64,000 nt of DNA from Corylus avellana (Eukaryota > Streptophyta > Magnoliopsida > Fagales > Betulaceae): contig NC_081544.1 in NCBI RefSeq assembly GCF_901000735.1, forward strand, positions 32,253,235-32,317,234, in the 5' to 3' direction. Shown here one piece after another: positions 45,749-58,600 of the stretch. The stretch's first letter is position 1. Each line of letters opens with the position of its first letter. Under the pieces are notes generated by a model. It did no database searches. It saw nothing but the letters and a program-made list of their open reading frames with translations, and was not told the DNA's origin. Both the position numbers and the translations under genes were made by a program.

Positions 45749-48700
45749 GCACAGCAGCGAATTGTTGCCGGAAAGAAGAGGTATCATTGGTATGATTTTT
45801 AGGTCTCTTGCTGGAAGTGAGCATGGGTCTCGAGTTGTTCGTCGAGGCAGAAGGTTTGGCAGGATTACTAAACTGAGATTCTCGCGCTGGGTCTTTGTGC
45901 TTGCATTGCTCTTCCTAATTTATTTGGTAGTTTCTGCCATACAAATGCTCTTTCATGGTAAGATTAGAAGCTCTGATTCTAATTTTCATTTGTAACTTAT
46001 GTGTGTTCATTGTCTTTTTTTTTCTCTCCTTTTGTGCTTCTCATTTGTGACATGTTGTATTCCTCATTGCAGGCAACGTGGAAGATAGCATTTCATTATC
46101 ACCACCAGTACAAGAACTTCCGGGGTCTGATGTTCGAAAACCACCCAAAAGCAAGAATCGTAGGCAGCGTAAGAGTAGTTAGCTTGCATTAATTTTAGCT
46201 GTATATCATCATTTTATATGGATTTTGTCTGTCCAATTGTTGAAGAAAGAAACTTTTGACTTCAAGCATTCTATCTTTCAAGTGCCTCGTAATATGATAT
46301 ATGAAACTGCGGAAGGGCCTCTCTCATAAAGTCAAATGTAAAACTACTCTTAAGCAAACCCATTTGGCAAAAATTGTACTAAATGGTGTGATTTTTCTAA
46401 GTAAAAAAAAAAAAAAAAAAGAGTTCAAAAAAATTTGATCAAAGTCACTATATACTTTTTGTTGAATAAATTTGACAAAAGTGGATACTTTCGATCTACA
46501 AAGGGTGTATATGAGGAGAACTTCAAAAAGGTTCAGGAGCCATAGGATCCCTACTACCAAATCAAATCTTAACCTCTAAATGAGAAGTTTAATAATCACA
46601 CAAGAGGGCGTCATTTAATTACCATGTATTCTACCTTGTAACTGTTTATTTATTTCTAATAAAATTACTTCTTACCTACCAGGAAAAAAAATCATTTAAT
46701 GAGCTGAGTCAAGAGAATGTGTATGTTGATGTAAAATTAAAAGAAAAGATGGAAGGCTTGGCCTTAGCAGGAAAAGAGAAGGCATGAGCCACAGTCCATG
46801 ATTCTGCAGAGGTTAATGTCTCTATACCACCCTTCCAAATAAGACCTTCAACTGGCCTAGGAAGTTCAGAGAATGCAAAAAAATGTACAACACAGTTTGA
46901 AAGTTCTGTAGCCATGGGACACTGAATAAGAAGATAAGTGGCATCGTCTGCTACTTTGTTCGTATTAATAGAACTATGGTGCATAAATCAAGAAAATTGA
47001 TTAATCCGTGCCAATTAGTGAATATAGGTTGCCTGTATGACTAGAGGTTTCCTTTTGACGGATCCAATGGTGGATACATACATTTACTCCCCCAATTGTA
47101 TACCTGTTGTGTAAGTGTGCGTGTTCCTTTGTTTGTTGGGAGGTTGGGGCTTTAGGTATTGGGAAATGCCAAAATAGTGGTTGGCTGGTATAGCAGTAGA
47201 AGTCTAGAGGTGGTGGTGGGGGGGCATGGGCATGGCCCCTACTTCTAGAGAAAGTGAAAAATCTTTCAATGTCCCTTACTTACCTTAAAAATCTTCACCA
47301 AAAAAAAATCCGTCTAGCTCCCCAAAAATCTAAAAATATCCTCCCAAAAGTATGAAAAAAAAATCCCCCTGGTATCCCAAAAAACTGAAAAATTTTATAA
47401 AATTTTTACAAAAAAATCCCTAACAACTCCAAAATCTGAGAAAATACATAATATGTGAAAAAAAAATTAATATTAAAGTTCGGCCTCTAAAATGCATATT
47501 ATGTGAAACAAATAAAAATATTTAATCATTAAAGTTTGCCCCCTTCAAAGATGAAGTTCTGGCTCTGCCACTGCCAGAGCGTGGAAGGTTGTGCTAGTTG
47601 GCCTGACATGGTGCTCGATATTTTCACTTTCCTTGTATGTTTCCGAACATCCAGCTACCGCCAAGCTTCCTACAAATTTAACCAAAGCTTGCTGCATTAC
47701 TTAGATAATACACCTAATGGTAAACCCTAGCACAAATCTTGTGACGTTCTTGAATTTTAATTTCTATAGAAAATATTTCATCAGCATTGACCATTTTTCT
47801 CTTTGTGGCCATATTAATATTTATTCATATTTATATATTGATGCAAACTATGAGAGGGTAATCAATTCTGTTATAATCTGTGTACCCAATACTAAGGTTT
47901 AGTTCTAATCCCTTCCTTGCCTTTTCCTTTGCTTAATATTGACTAACCTATCATTGCATAACATTTTAGTTTATGCTATTCAGTTTTTGCAAATTGTTTC
48001 CTCTACTTGTCTCACTCCTTGTGCTTTTTCTTCTATGTATTCATCTTTCAGATTTTCCTTGCGAAGTTGGGTTTGTCGAATCAGTTGATGAGCTTGTTGA
48101 ACCCAATGATCTTATGAACTTTACACAATTTTCACTAGAGTACATTGAGAAAGAGGAAATACTTCACAATAATTTGTTTGAACCTAGATTTGGAGGACAT
48201 CAGACTCTTGCAGAAAGAGAGAAATCCTTCTATGCCAGAAATCAGACACTTCATTGTGGTTTTGTCAAAGGACCACCTGGGTACCCAAGCACTGGATTTG
48301 ATTTAGATGAGAAAGACAAGGCATACATGTATACCTGTAAGGTTGTAGTATCTTCTTGCATTTTTGGGAGCTCCGACTTTTTGAGGAGACCCGCCCGTAG
48401 ACTGGTAAATGAGTTATACCTTACCAATTGTCCTTTTGTATTTATTTATTTGGCTATCATACTCATAACATAACAATCAATAGTTTTTGGTCAAAAAGTT
48501 AATAGCTTATGTTTCTCTAGTGGCTGGTTGCTGCTTAAACAATTTTTCTTCATATAGCTATTTCATTCAACTAAACATCCTTGTTAATCTATAATGTTAT
48601 ATAAAACTATGCCCGCTCTCTGGTGTCACAACTCCCAAAACCAAGCCTTACCAAGGTAAATTACCAAAATTATACTTCTGTCCTTTTTCATAAAAATAGT

Positions 48701-51230
48701 TACTCATGAGAAATGAGACTCAACATGAATTTTATCAATCATCATCTTCCATTCAGATATCACTCTGAAATGCTTTCGTCTTCAAATGCAATTAGACAGA
48801 AGTTCTTTGATGTAAAGCCTAGAGGAGTTAAATTTGAGGATGTAATTGTTATTTGCAGTCTACATTTGCATGCCACTGCTTATAACTTTTCTGAACAAAG
48901 ACCATAATAGAACACTTGTCTCTTCTCCAGCAAATATTCAATCAGCTGGTACCATCTTCAATTTTGAAGAAAAGAAAAAAAAAACGTTATTTTTCATGCA
49001 GGGTATGATGTTACATTTTTATTTTACTAAAAGATAAAAACATGGCAACCTATGTAGCTATAAGAATGTTGAGACGCATTCTTTTTCTTTTCCTGCCCCT
49101 TCTACATCGAACAAATGGATGTTTTTTACTTTCCTGATATCATTGAACTCAATTATAAAAATGTTGAATCAAAAACACATTCAATATTCAAAAGCTTTTG
49201 GTTTTCACTTGTGAACATTAAACTTTAATATTTGAACCAAAAGAGAAAGAGAATCAAATTTTGACAGGGAGAAGAATGTCTGCTTGAAATGCTAATAATT
49301 GCCACTTTTTGGTCATGTTTCAACTACGCCTATTAATTTCAGCACATTTTTGGATTCAATTTTGTTTTGTAAGCAATACATTAGGCTTTCATACAGTTTT
49401 ATGGATCTGTTGTCTTGTTTAGTTTTTATGCCTCTTCTTTTAATTATAGATAATAAATAATGGGTATACTGTTGAAGATGTCTTTAGTCTGACCCTTTAC
49501 AGAATGGCATTCCAAAGAGTTAAAAGAGGGACAGATAGGGTACAAGAGAGGACATGACGTATTGCGATGGAAAAAGGTCATTTAACTTGAAATTTCCATT
49601 TACAGGGACCTTTGATCTTAACATAGGAAATTAGTGTATATGGTTTGCTTTGGTTATGGCTCTAATACCTTCTCAGATGTTACCACATCAGGTTGTGTGC
49701 TGGATGATTATTTATTTATTTATTTTAATTTTTTTATCTCGTATTTTCATTTTAAAGAGTTACAAGCTTTATGTTTGATTGTATTCTGTAATCTTAAGAG
49801 ATTTTGTTCTGAGGATAGGATAATGTGCAAATTAATGTTCGAGTATGCCATCACAATGCATGTAAGTTGATATATGGGGAGTATATATAAGATTTAGGTT
49901 ATTATGCATGCCTTATGTTCTTTCAGTGATGTTTTAATATTTTTGTTTGCTGCAGATCAGTGAATATTCCAAGGAAAACGTTTGTTTTGTTATGTTTGTG
50001 GATGAGCAGACACTCTCAAAACTGTCATCAGAAGGAAATACTCCTGATGATCGTGGATATGTTGGCTTATGGAAAATCGTTATCATGAGGAACTTACCAT
50101 ATAAGGACATGCGGAAAACTGGAAAGGTGCCAAAATTTTTGTCACATCGCCTCTTCCCTTCTTCTAGGTATTCTACACCATGTTCTAGCCATCTACTCTT
50201 GGTCCTTCCAGCTGTAAATCGAGAAGTTCTTATGTTCAGTGGTTTTTTGAAGGTACTCGATTTGGCTTGACAGCAAGATGCGACTTCAGACTGATCCAAT
50301 GCTGATTATTGAGTACTTTTTGTGGCGAACAAAATCAGAATATGCTATTTCAAACCATTATGATCGCCACTGTGTCTGGGAGGAGGTACTCCAAAATAAG
50401 CGTCTAAATAAGTACAATCACACGGCCATTGATGAACAGTTTACTTTTTACCAGTCTGATGGCCTCACCAAGTTTGATCCTTCAGACCCAAATACTCCTC
50501 TTCCAAGTTGTGCGTGGCATTGGCATCTTTGTTCATTGTGGAGATTTTCTTTTCCCTTCATCTGTAATTTTTGTCTCTGTGAACGCCTTGTGCTAATATG
50601 GTGTGTCATTTACCTTGCAGATGTTCCTGAGGGTTCCTTTATAGTACGGGCACATACACCAATGTCAAATTTATTTTCTTGTCTTTGGTTCAACGAAGTT
50701 GACCGATTCACCTCTCGTGATCAACTAAGCTTTGCACATACTTACTTGAAACTGAGGAGAATGAATCCAGACAGACCATTTTACCTAAATATGTTTAAGG
50801 TATTGCATTCTCTCATAGAAATAAGAAATCTCAATATACTTCTGTTGGTGATTACATTATATTTGTCTACATAGCATTATAATTTCTGCATTAATTAATT
50901 TATTTTTTCAGTAGCTGTTGCCAAAATAGTTTTGAAGGCCACGCTAATCCTACAATTGAATAATGTTGATTTTGCTGGGTTGTAAGATCTGACCAAAGTC
51001 CTGATGATCACATCGTTTATGTGATTTTTTCAGGATGTACTTGGGAGCAACTTCAAATGAGAATGACTTCTAATTAACCCCTTAAGTAGTTGCATTTTAA
51101 ATGGGTTTCTTTGAAAATATTGCGCTTGGCATGTAATGCCTTTCTCTTACGTGTGCAGGATTGTGAGCGCAGAGCACTAGCAAAGCTCTTTCGGCATAGG
51201 GCTGTGCCATCTTCTCCACCTGCTTCTTGA
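45732..51230 (+). CDS. MUCI70: MUCI70-type DUF616 glycosyltransferase-like protein
   Basis: Seven coding exons: 45732-45957, 46073-46168, 48052-48404, 49956-50167, 50253-50509, 50621-50799 and 51159-51230, giving 464 residues. The N-terminus is basic (RRGRRFGR) with one membrane anchor at about residues 52-74, the topology of a type II Golgi protein. The luminal part is the DUF616 domain: blocks include FYARNQTLHCGFVKGPPG, SSCIFGSSDFLRRP, NVCFVMFVDEQT, GLWKIVIMRNLPY, DPMLIIEYFLW and the C-terminal DCERRALAKLFRHR. Arabidopsis MUCI70 is needed for seed mucilage pectin and xylan; a hexosyltransferase role is suspected rather than proven. The exon 5 donor could be GTTGTG four bases earlier; I preferred GTGCGT, which gives the PSYVPEGSF reading. 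Two adjacent in-frame ATGs begin the frame. Confidence 0.9.
46709..46984 (-). pseudogene. zf-RVT-like LINE fragment in MUCI70 intron 2
   Basis: The minus-strand frame reads ATYLLIQCPMATELSNCVVHFF, the kind of sequence found in the zinc-binding region after plant LINE reverse transcriptases (HLLLHCP-AR-LW pattern). It lacks the upstream cysteines and any reverse transcriptase nearby. It is a short decayed fragment. Confidence 0.4.
47180..47570. repeat. Degenerate dispersed repeat in MUCI70 intron 2
   Basis: The stretch opens with GGCATGGCCCCTACTTCTAG and closes with GATGAAGTTCTGGCTCTGCC. Between them lie repeated TCCCCAAAAA-TCTAAAAA units and two similar blocks around ATGCATATTATGTGAA. This looks like an old transposon relic; I cannot name the family. 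Confidence 0.4.
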
Positions 51231-52974
51231 TTAATTGAAAATTCTAATAAGATTTATGCCTAGTAAGATTGAGTTGATTTCCATTTCTTTTTTGTAATTC
51301 TGATTTTTTCCATTCATCTTTCATTAGAATTGTGTTTCAATTCTGTTCTTTATGTCGTAATAACATCCCTTTATGAGTGAACAAGTAAAATTATTTTAAA
51401 CTTCACTTCAGGAATCAGTTCAGAGGACTTTGGATTCCAATTTAGCACCAGTTTCGTATTGAGAGGGTTGCTTGAACTTGGTTGGTAATGGAAGTTCCTA
51501 CCTAGATCTCTTTTGCTGAATCTTAACCTGGTCTTATGAGTACAATTATCTGCCTTCTTAACCATACACCATCTCAATGTGAATGCTGTCCTACAATCAG
51601 TGATTATGAGTATGACATGATGAACCAATGAGGATGCCTTAAGTTGAATTTCATGATCAGCAGGTTTAAGCCACTTATATTTACTTTAGGGTTGTAGGTT
51701 TCTTGACCAATTATTTAGCAATGTGACATGAATATAGTTTGTGTGCTGTGTATTAACGATTCGTCTGATTTTGAGAATCTTGTTCGAACTCCTAAATGTT
51801 CGCTCACTTAAGTTAATTGTTTATGCTAATTAGTTTTTACCATTTCCCTAGTTAGCATATGTAATTATATATATGTTGAAATCAAGAAAGTTTCTGGCCA
51901 AAACCAGCTGGTGAAACATCCAAACTCATATAACGTGGTTCAATTTGAAAAGCAGATATGAGTAATAGCATGAATGTGCTAAAATAAGATGCATAGAGTC
52001 AGACAATCCGTTTCTTTCACCGCAATAGCAAGCAGATTCGTTACTTCAAATTGTGAAATGGTAGTCAGCACTTCCCACATTCATGTTATACAGCAATCAT
52101 CTGCACAGTAATGGGTTTAAAGCTGCCCGGTCCACTTTGGGGGTAAGGATCCAGGATCCACAACAATTACCGAATTGTTAGCAATTTGGGCGGAGAACTT
52201 GAGAGACTCTAATTCTATATAGAATCTACTGCCCGAGCAGCCCAAAATTTATTTGGGCGGGTTTATTAGAACTAGCCAGAATAATGCCTTTATTGGTCCT
52301 TTTGCATCGCAAGAAATTGAGATTTTTAAAATTTTGAAGGCTATCTATCCTACCACGGAGATGGGGTTGATTTTTGTCATTACAAAAATGAGAGTCGTAA
52401 CCGTTTGTTGACAAGCAAGTCGTGCAGTTCATGAAGAGTAGATGCACTAGTGTCGTGAATTGCGTGTTGCTCAGCCACTGGGACGCAGCCTGTGTATAAA
52501 TACCAGCTCGAGGAGGCTCTTGTATTGTACCCCCAACCCACAACAAAGCAAAATAAGCCAATTCTTTGTCTTCCTTCCTTTTTCTGGGATGAGTAAACAA
52601 TTGTGAGTGAGTGGATATGCATGCCGTATGTGAGAATTGGAGGGAACTAAATGGATCGGCACTATTCACTGCATTCCCTTTGGTTTCCTCCAATATCTCA
52701 TATCCGACCTTGTATATAATTTGGTTGTCAATGTTTTGTTGTGAGAATCGGAGAGAATTAAACAGATGGCATCTGCTTAGTGGCTAGTGCATTCATTTGA
52801 TTTTCTCCAATATCTCATCTACGACTTTATGGTACCTATGAATATGTTCTTTTGGGATGAATGTGTCGCTTCTTCTTGAAATTTGTCTTAACTCATAAAG
52901 CCTTATTAAGCTCTCTTCCAATCTACTTTCTAAGATTTAATCTTTCTCTTAAAAAATGGATGAGATCTTGTTTC
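51231..52974. other. Intergenic after MUCI70
   Basis: Contains the MUCI70 3' UTR and unique AT-rich sequence. A minus-strand frame at 52226-52693 has no recognisable features. Two similar phrases (GTGAGAATTGGAGGGAACTAAATGGATCGGC and GTGAGAATCGGAGAG... near 52740) hint at a short direct duplication. Confidence 0.4.
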
Positions 52975-53833
52975 ATATATTATACAGTGGAAACAAGAGA
53001 AATATAGATGAAAGAATAAAAGCATTCATTTTAGTCAAAATTTTCATTTTCTTCATGGTGTCTTCATCAGTTTCTGTTGAAGCATATCCTTTAAATCATT
53101 TTTGCCTTCATCACAGTGATAGTCCAGGTTCAATACTAGCTTCTCAACTTCTCATTGTCTGGCAAAAACTATCATACTTTGAGTCATTCCATGATTATGG
53201 CATTGACAACCAAGAGTAAGATTGGTTTTCTCAATAATATTGTGTCCAAGCCATATATTCCCTAATATGTTCTAAGCTACGCATGGAACAGATGTAATAA
53301 CATGTTGTTGTTCTAAGCACTGAATTATGTTTCAAAAGAAATAGCTACAAACATCATCTATATCAACATTGTTAAAGAGATGTGGATTAATCTAAAAGAA
53401 TGCTTCTCTAGACGAAATGATTATCCTTAGTAATGTTGATATATATATATGATGCTTGTACCTATTTCTTTTGAAACTAAATTCAATATTCAAGATAGCA
53501 TCGTATTGTTGCATATGCTTCATGCTTGGCTTAGAACATAAGAGGGATTTGATGGCTTGACCATGGTAGTTTCGATAAAATTATTCTTTGGTTCAATGGC
53601 ATAATCATGAAACGACTCCTCCAAGTATGATAGTTTTCGCTAATAAGAGGTTGAAAAAATAGTATGGAGTCAAGAAACTCAAGACTATGATCACCATGAT
53701 GAAGGTAAAAATAATTTAAATAATTCGTTTCAATAGAAACCGGAGAAGACACCACGAGGAAGATGAAAATTTTGAATAAAATGAATACTTTGACACCATA
53801 TCACAGAAAAGAGTTGCGGAAACAAGAAGAGAA
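52975..53833. repeat. ~860-bp imperfect palindrome made of two Copia gag starts
   Basis: The two halves are colinear reverse complements about a centre near 53404. For example TGGTGTCTTC at 53056 pairs with GAAGACACCA ending at 53754, and ATGTTCTAAGC at 53267 pairs with GCTTAGAACAT ending at 53539. Each arm contains a decayed version of the Copia gag N-terminus (HHGDHSLEFL-type and NYHTW-type motifs), plus-strand on the left and minus-strand on the right. A tRNA-primer-like TATGGTGTCAAAG (minus strand, 53788-53800) precedes the right-hand copy. Neither arm is intact. Confidence 0.7.
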
Positions 53834-54080
53834 ATAGAGATGAAAGAAGAATAAAAAGGAAAATGAATGTGTATATCCATTATATTTTTGAAACAAGTTA
53901 TGGCTCTTGTTTTTACAAATGCTGAAACAATAACAAAAACTAACACATTTTTTTTTTTCTCTCTCTAAGCCATACAAGGAAAAGGGGCGAGGCCGAACAT
54001 CAACGAGAGGAAAGTTTAGAATATAGAATGTGTATATCCATTGATTAATGCTAGCACTAAACAACAGCTGCAGTCACAGA
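53834..54080 (-). mobile_element. Probable Copia LTR remnant
   Basis: This lies immediately upstream, on the minus strand, of the primer-binding-like site at 53788-53800. It contains T/C-rich text and TTCTTCTTTCATC- and CTTGTTTCCGC-type phrases typical of the end of plant Copia LTRs. The boundary is not resolved and no partner LTR was found. Confidence 0.35.
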
Positions 54081-54635
54081 AAAACTAAGTAATACAGAAC
54101 TAAATCATCCAGCTCATCTTACTTATTAATAAATCATTCAAAAATATGTAATAACATAGATTATGTGGGCTTTTCATTTAATCAAATCAAATAGTTTTAT
54201 TTTAAGTCCCATTCCCAAGGGGTCCCTCGAATGATCGAATCAATGATAGAAGGGTTACAAAAGCAATACAAAATTGAACATTAAAAGTATCTTGATCTAA
54301 ACTTTTACCATCCGGTATTAACTAAAATCTTGGGAAAAATATAAAATTAAAATTATTGGTGGTATCAAAATGTTTTAAGAACTCTTTGAGATACATAAAA
54401 TATTAAAAAAAACTATAAATATAAAAAATAGGATAAAACCACGACATGTTAGAGCCAGTCCTCCCCTTCTCCTCTTGTTCCGCCCATCTATCACCAATGA
54501 AAACTACCACTCTTGGCGGCAAATTACAATAGCGGCCAATAAGTTAATATAATATAAAAAAAAAAAAATAAAAAAAAAAAGAAGTTATGGGTCAATTCAA
54601 TAAGTTTCTTATATTTAACTTTTTTTTGTTCAAGG
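54081..54635. other. Gene-free AT-rich stretch
   Basis: No gene or defined element was recognised. An A-rich run lies at about 54557-54582. Confidence 0.4.
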
Positions 54636-55216
54636 GAAAACTTCATTTTAAACCCGTTGAACTTTCACGCGATTTGACAAGCTTTTGAATTTTAAAATCT
54701 CTCAATTTGGACTCTTGAACTTTCAATTGCTTTCAATTTGAACCCTTTGTCAGATTTAGCCGTTAACTTTTAACGGCACCTAAAAAGACAAAAATACCCC
54801 TAATTTTCGTTTTTATTTTTTAAAAAAATTTAAAAGAAAAAGAAAAAAAAAACCCGTTACCCGCTCTGGCCTGAGACCCAGCGTAGGTCTGGCCTTGACC
54901 TATGTTGGGTCTCACCGTGAGTCTACTGACCCACGGCTGGGTCCCGGCCAGACCCAACCGTGGGTCTCGACTCACGGCCAGATTTTATTTATTTTTATTT
55001 TTATTTTTTAAAATTGGAAGTAAGAGTAAATTTGTAATTTTATTAAAAAGTCAATGATATAAACGTCATTGTCTCACTTTTAACGTTTTAAATCTGACAA
55101 AATTGTCCAAATTGATAGCAATTAAAAGTTCAGGGGTCCAAATTAAGAAATTTTAAAGTTTATAGAAAATTTGTCAAATCGCGTAAAAATTCATGAGTTT
55201 AAAGTAAAATTTTTTC
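54636..55216. mobile_element. Foldback element with long arms and a GC-rich centre
   Basis: Arms of about 140 bp are imperfect reverse complements, sharing ACGCGATTTGACAA and TTAAAAT-TCTCAATTTGGAC-type text (left 54640-54780, right complement about 55080-55215). Between them an AT-rich spacer encloses a GC-rich island at 54855-54980. The island is made of alternating GACCCA and TGGGTC phrases. No coding capacity and no clear target duplication were seen. Confidence 0.6.
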
Positions 55217-55605
55217 TATTTTTTTTTTATTATTTTTGATGACGTGAAAAATTGTTTACCTGTTTATTAATTTTGAACCGATTGATTGAAGTGAAAAATG
55301 CGAAAAGTCCACATTGGAATATTGGTTACAAATCAGTATAATTAAGCGACATATATCTTTTAGCACGTGAGAAATACATGTGTTTTTAATAGCACATGCT
55401 TCTCATATGTGTTTTTTTTTTAATAACATTAATAATAAAATATGTGTTTATTACATGTTAACGGACACGTGTTACTTTATTAAACTAATTTTTATAAATT
55501 AATTAAAAAAACTGATTTGTAGCTAATTTTTATCGTGAAAAATGCACATGATATAATAGCAGAAAATGACCGCACCTTGGAATTTCCAACGGAGGGAACT
55601 TAGCA
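55217..55605. other. Upstream region of the HAD-like gene
   Basis: AT-rich. Near 55360-55465 it has two phrases reading AGCACGTGAGAAATACATGTGTTTTTAATAG-like, including a CACGTG G-box. No TATA box could be assigned. Confidence 0.35.
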
Positions 55606-58600
55606 ATGGAAACTTGTTTGGTTAGATGCTCGCATGGAGGAAGTACTCTTTTCAGAGCCCTCAAACCTCCTCTCAGTATGAAGCTTCCCAACTCCCTTTC
55701 CTTCATGGCTATCCACACTGGTTAGATCCCTTGGTTGTTTCTCTCTCTCTCCCTCTCTCTCTGGAAACTTTTTCGCCATTACTGAATTATACCGTTATTC
55801 TGTTTTCTCTGCTTCTGGCTAAAGAATTGTTCATTCACAAACTGAGTTTTGTTTTGATATGGATTAGTGGGAGATGGGTCTTTGTTAAATTGGTCCTTAT
55901 GTGATTGAGTTTCGGGCACGTTTATAACATGGGGTTGTATATTCTGACTCTTCTTTTCATTTTTCTGGGTAGATGGAGGGAGGTCGATTAAGAGAGCATA
56001 CGATGCATTGTTGTTGGATGCGGGAGGTACCCTTTTGCAGTTGGCAAAGCCTGTCGGAGAGACTTACGCCACCATCGGCAGTAAATACGGTTAGTGTTTT
56101 TGGTTGCTATAATTCATTGAGCTTAGCGTTCAAACCTTTGGCTATCGTGGATCCAAATTTATAGCTGCATCCGGCTAGCTACTGTTACTCAAAATAATTT
56201 GGTGAACACTAGCTCACCAAATGTAATTTAAAAAAAAAAAAAATCTTTGTTCTTGATGAGACATGTACATGACTTTAAAATTAGATGTTTTGAAAAGAAC
56301 CAATGCATTTGGATAAATTCTTGCTGCAAGGCTTATTTGTTATTATGTTAACTTTCAAAGAACCAATGCATTTGGATATAGAGGATGTGTGACAGCTTGG
56401 AGCATGTTAGTCTCTGTGGGTGCCACTATTTTCCAAGACTCCAGGCTATGAAGCAAAATTCTTTTGGAACTACTCATAGGATTTACCTTGGTGTTGATCT
56501 CTCATATGAAATGTGCTTAGGAAGTGTAATGTTTATACACCATATTTGTTAATATTTTCCAATCGCTATAATTTCTGAGCTTTCAGCTTTCATTCACCAA
56601 CAATGGAAATTATAGGTCATAGGATTAGATGGTTGGGAACTTGGGATTTTTTACTGAGAGGGCCATAGATTGGCACTTTCATTAAATGTGTTGCCTTGTT
56701 ATATAGCCTGTTTCTCTGACTTAAAGAGTAACCACACCCCTTTGTACTATTTATGATTAATTCTTCCTGTACATAATTTTCTTAATTCTAATCATGATTC
56801 CAGTACTTAGTATCTTAGGTTCTTAACAATTTTTTTGAAACATTTTCAGGTTTGTCTGCAACATCAGCTGAAATAAAGCAAGGATTTAAGAGAGCTTTTG
56901 CTGCTCCGTGGCCTGAGAAGCTCCGCTACCAGGTATGTTGATCTGTGTCTCTATTTAAGGTGTATGCTGTTTATAGGTTTTATGGGAAAAAAGATCTCTA
57001 TTTCAGTGGGCGAAAAAAGATCTTAAACATCTAGATAGGCATGTACTTGTATAACTATGACCATGATGCTGCACAGTATTGAAGCTTCCACCATAGGTGA
57101 AAAATGATACTTTAACAATGAGCTCATGTCATGGGTAGCCATATGTTTCTGTAATAGAACTGGTTTACCATCTCATATTTGTGTGAAGTAGAAAACATGA
57201 ATTTTATAGTAACTTATTGGAGCCACTCTGGCATTATTTCCATTTTTCAAGTAATGATCTTCATCAACTCAGGCTCTGCATCTCCTTATATTTTTTCCTA
57301 TCTGCCATGTGATTAGCTATCAATAAACATAATTAATTTCATTAACTACTTTAATGAAGAAACCTGTTTCCTTGATATTGAAACAGCATTGATTAAGGTT
57401 ATGCTTTATACTATTGGCACTTGGCAGGGAGATGGGAGGCCATTTTGGAAATTGGTTGTTTCTGAAGCCACTGGTTGTGCTGATGATGATTATTTTGAAG
57501 AAGTTTATGAGGTGATATCTCTTAAGACCAAAGGTTCAAAGTGCTTGTTCCTCAACCCACTGTTACTGATGCTAAAATAATGTTTCCAAAGAACTGTATC
57601 ACTGGTGCAAACCATAGTGCTTAGGACTTAATAGGGGATATAATGATTGATGCTTTTATCTGAATTCTTCTTAACGGTTGCTCTTGTCAGTACTATGCAA
57701 AAGGTGATGCATGGCGTCTTCCAGATGGAGCTTATGAAACAATAGCCCTTCTCAAGGATGCTGGAGGTCATATTCCTAAAGTGTTCTCCATTGCTAGTGC
57801 TTATGGAGTCTATTGTTTTCGATTTTTTTCTTGTTATTTCTTTATTTCTAACATGATTGCCTGTGACACAGTTAAGGTGGCTGTTGTGTCCAATTTTGAC
57901 ACCCGCCTTAGGAAGTTGTTGAAGGACCTCAATGTTTTAGATCTGTGAGTCTTAGCCCTACCTTCTGCTATCTATCAAGATTAAACGTTGAACATCTTTT
58001 TGTCGTCCCCCCCAAACAAAAAAAAGAAAATAGAATACAAGTACATAGGAAAGTACGGGGATACCAGACAGTTCATGGCTTTTACATGCAAAACATGTGC
58101 TTGAATATGTGCTCTTTGTATATTCCGTAGGGGTTTCTCTTTTATATATTTTTGCATTAGGGTTGCGCCTCTCTGCGCTCTTTCAATAATATTCACATTA
58201 ATTATCAAAAAAAAAACATGCAAAACATTTTTGTTGCTTTTCTTTTCAGGTTTGATGCTGTTATCATATCTTCAGAGGTTGGATATGAAAAACCAGACAT
58301 AAAGATATTTAAAGCTGCTTTAGGTACGTACAATCATGCTAAATCATCTTTTTAGTGTATGTGGTACTTGCCTAAATTTGGACTTATCTTGATCATCACA
58401 GTGTGTATTCGTATTGTCTACTTGGGAAACTTGATAAATGGTCAAATATTTGTTTTCATTGTCAAATATTTGTTTTCATTGTTGTGAAGTGGATTGAATG
58501 ACATGCTAAACACGTTTCTCGTAAGGTTGTCTTTTGATGGTCTCTGCAAATGGAATGACTCTGGTACATAATATAGAAAGTTATAGCAACAAATTTATCA

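Noticed and set aside
49934..50299. 121-codon minus-strand frame
   Set aside because: Antisense to MUCI70 exon 4; no recognisable features.
52226..52693. 155-codon minus-strand frame after MUCI70
   Set aside because: No domain, low-complexity composition, overlapping alternative frames of similar length; not supported as a gene.
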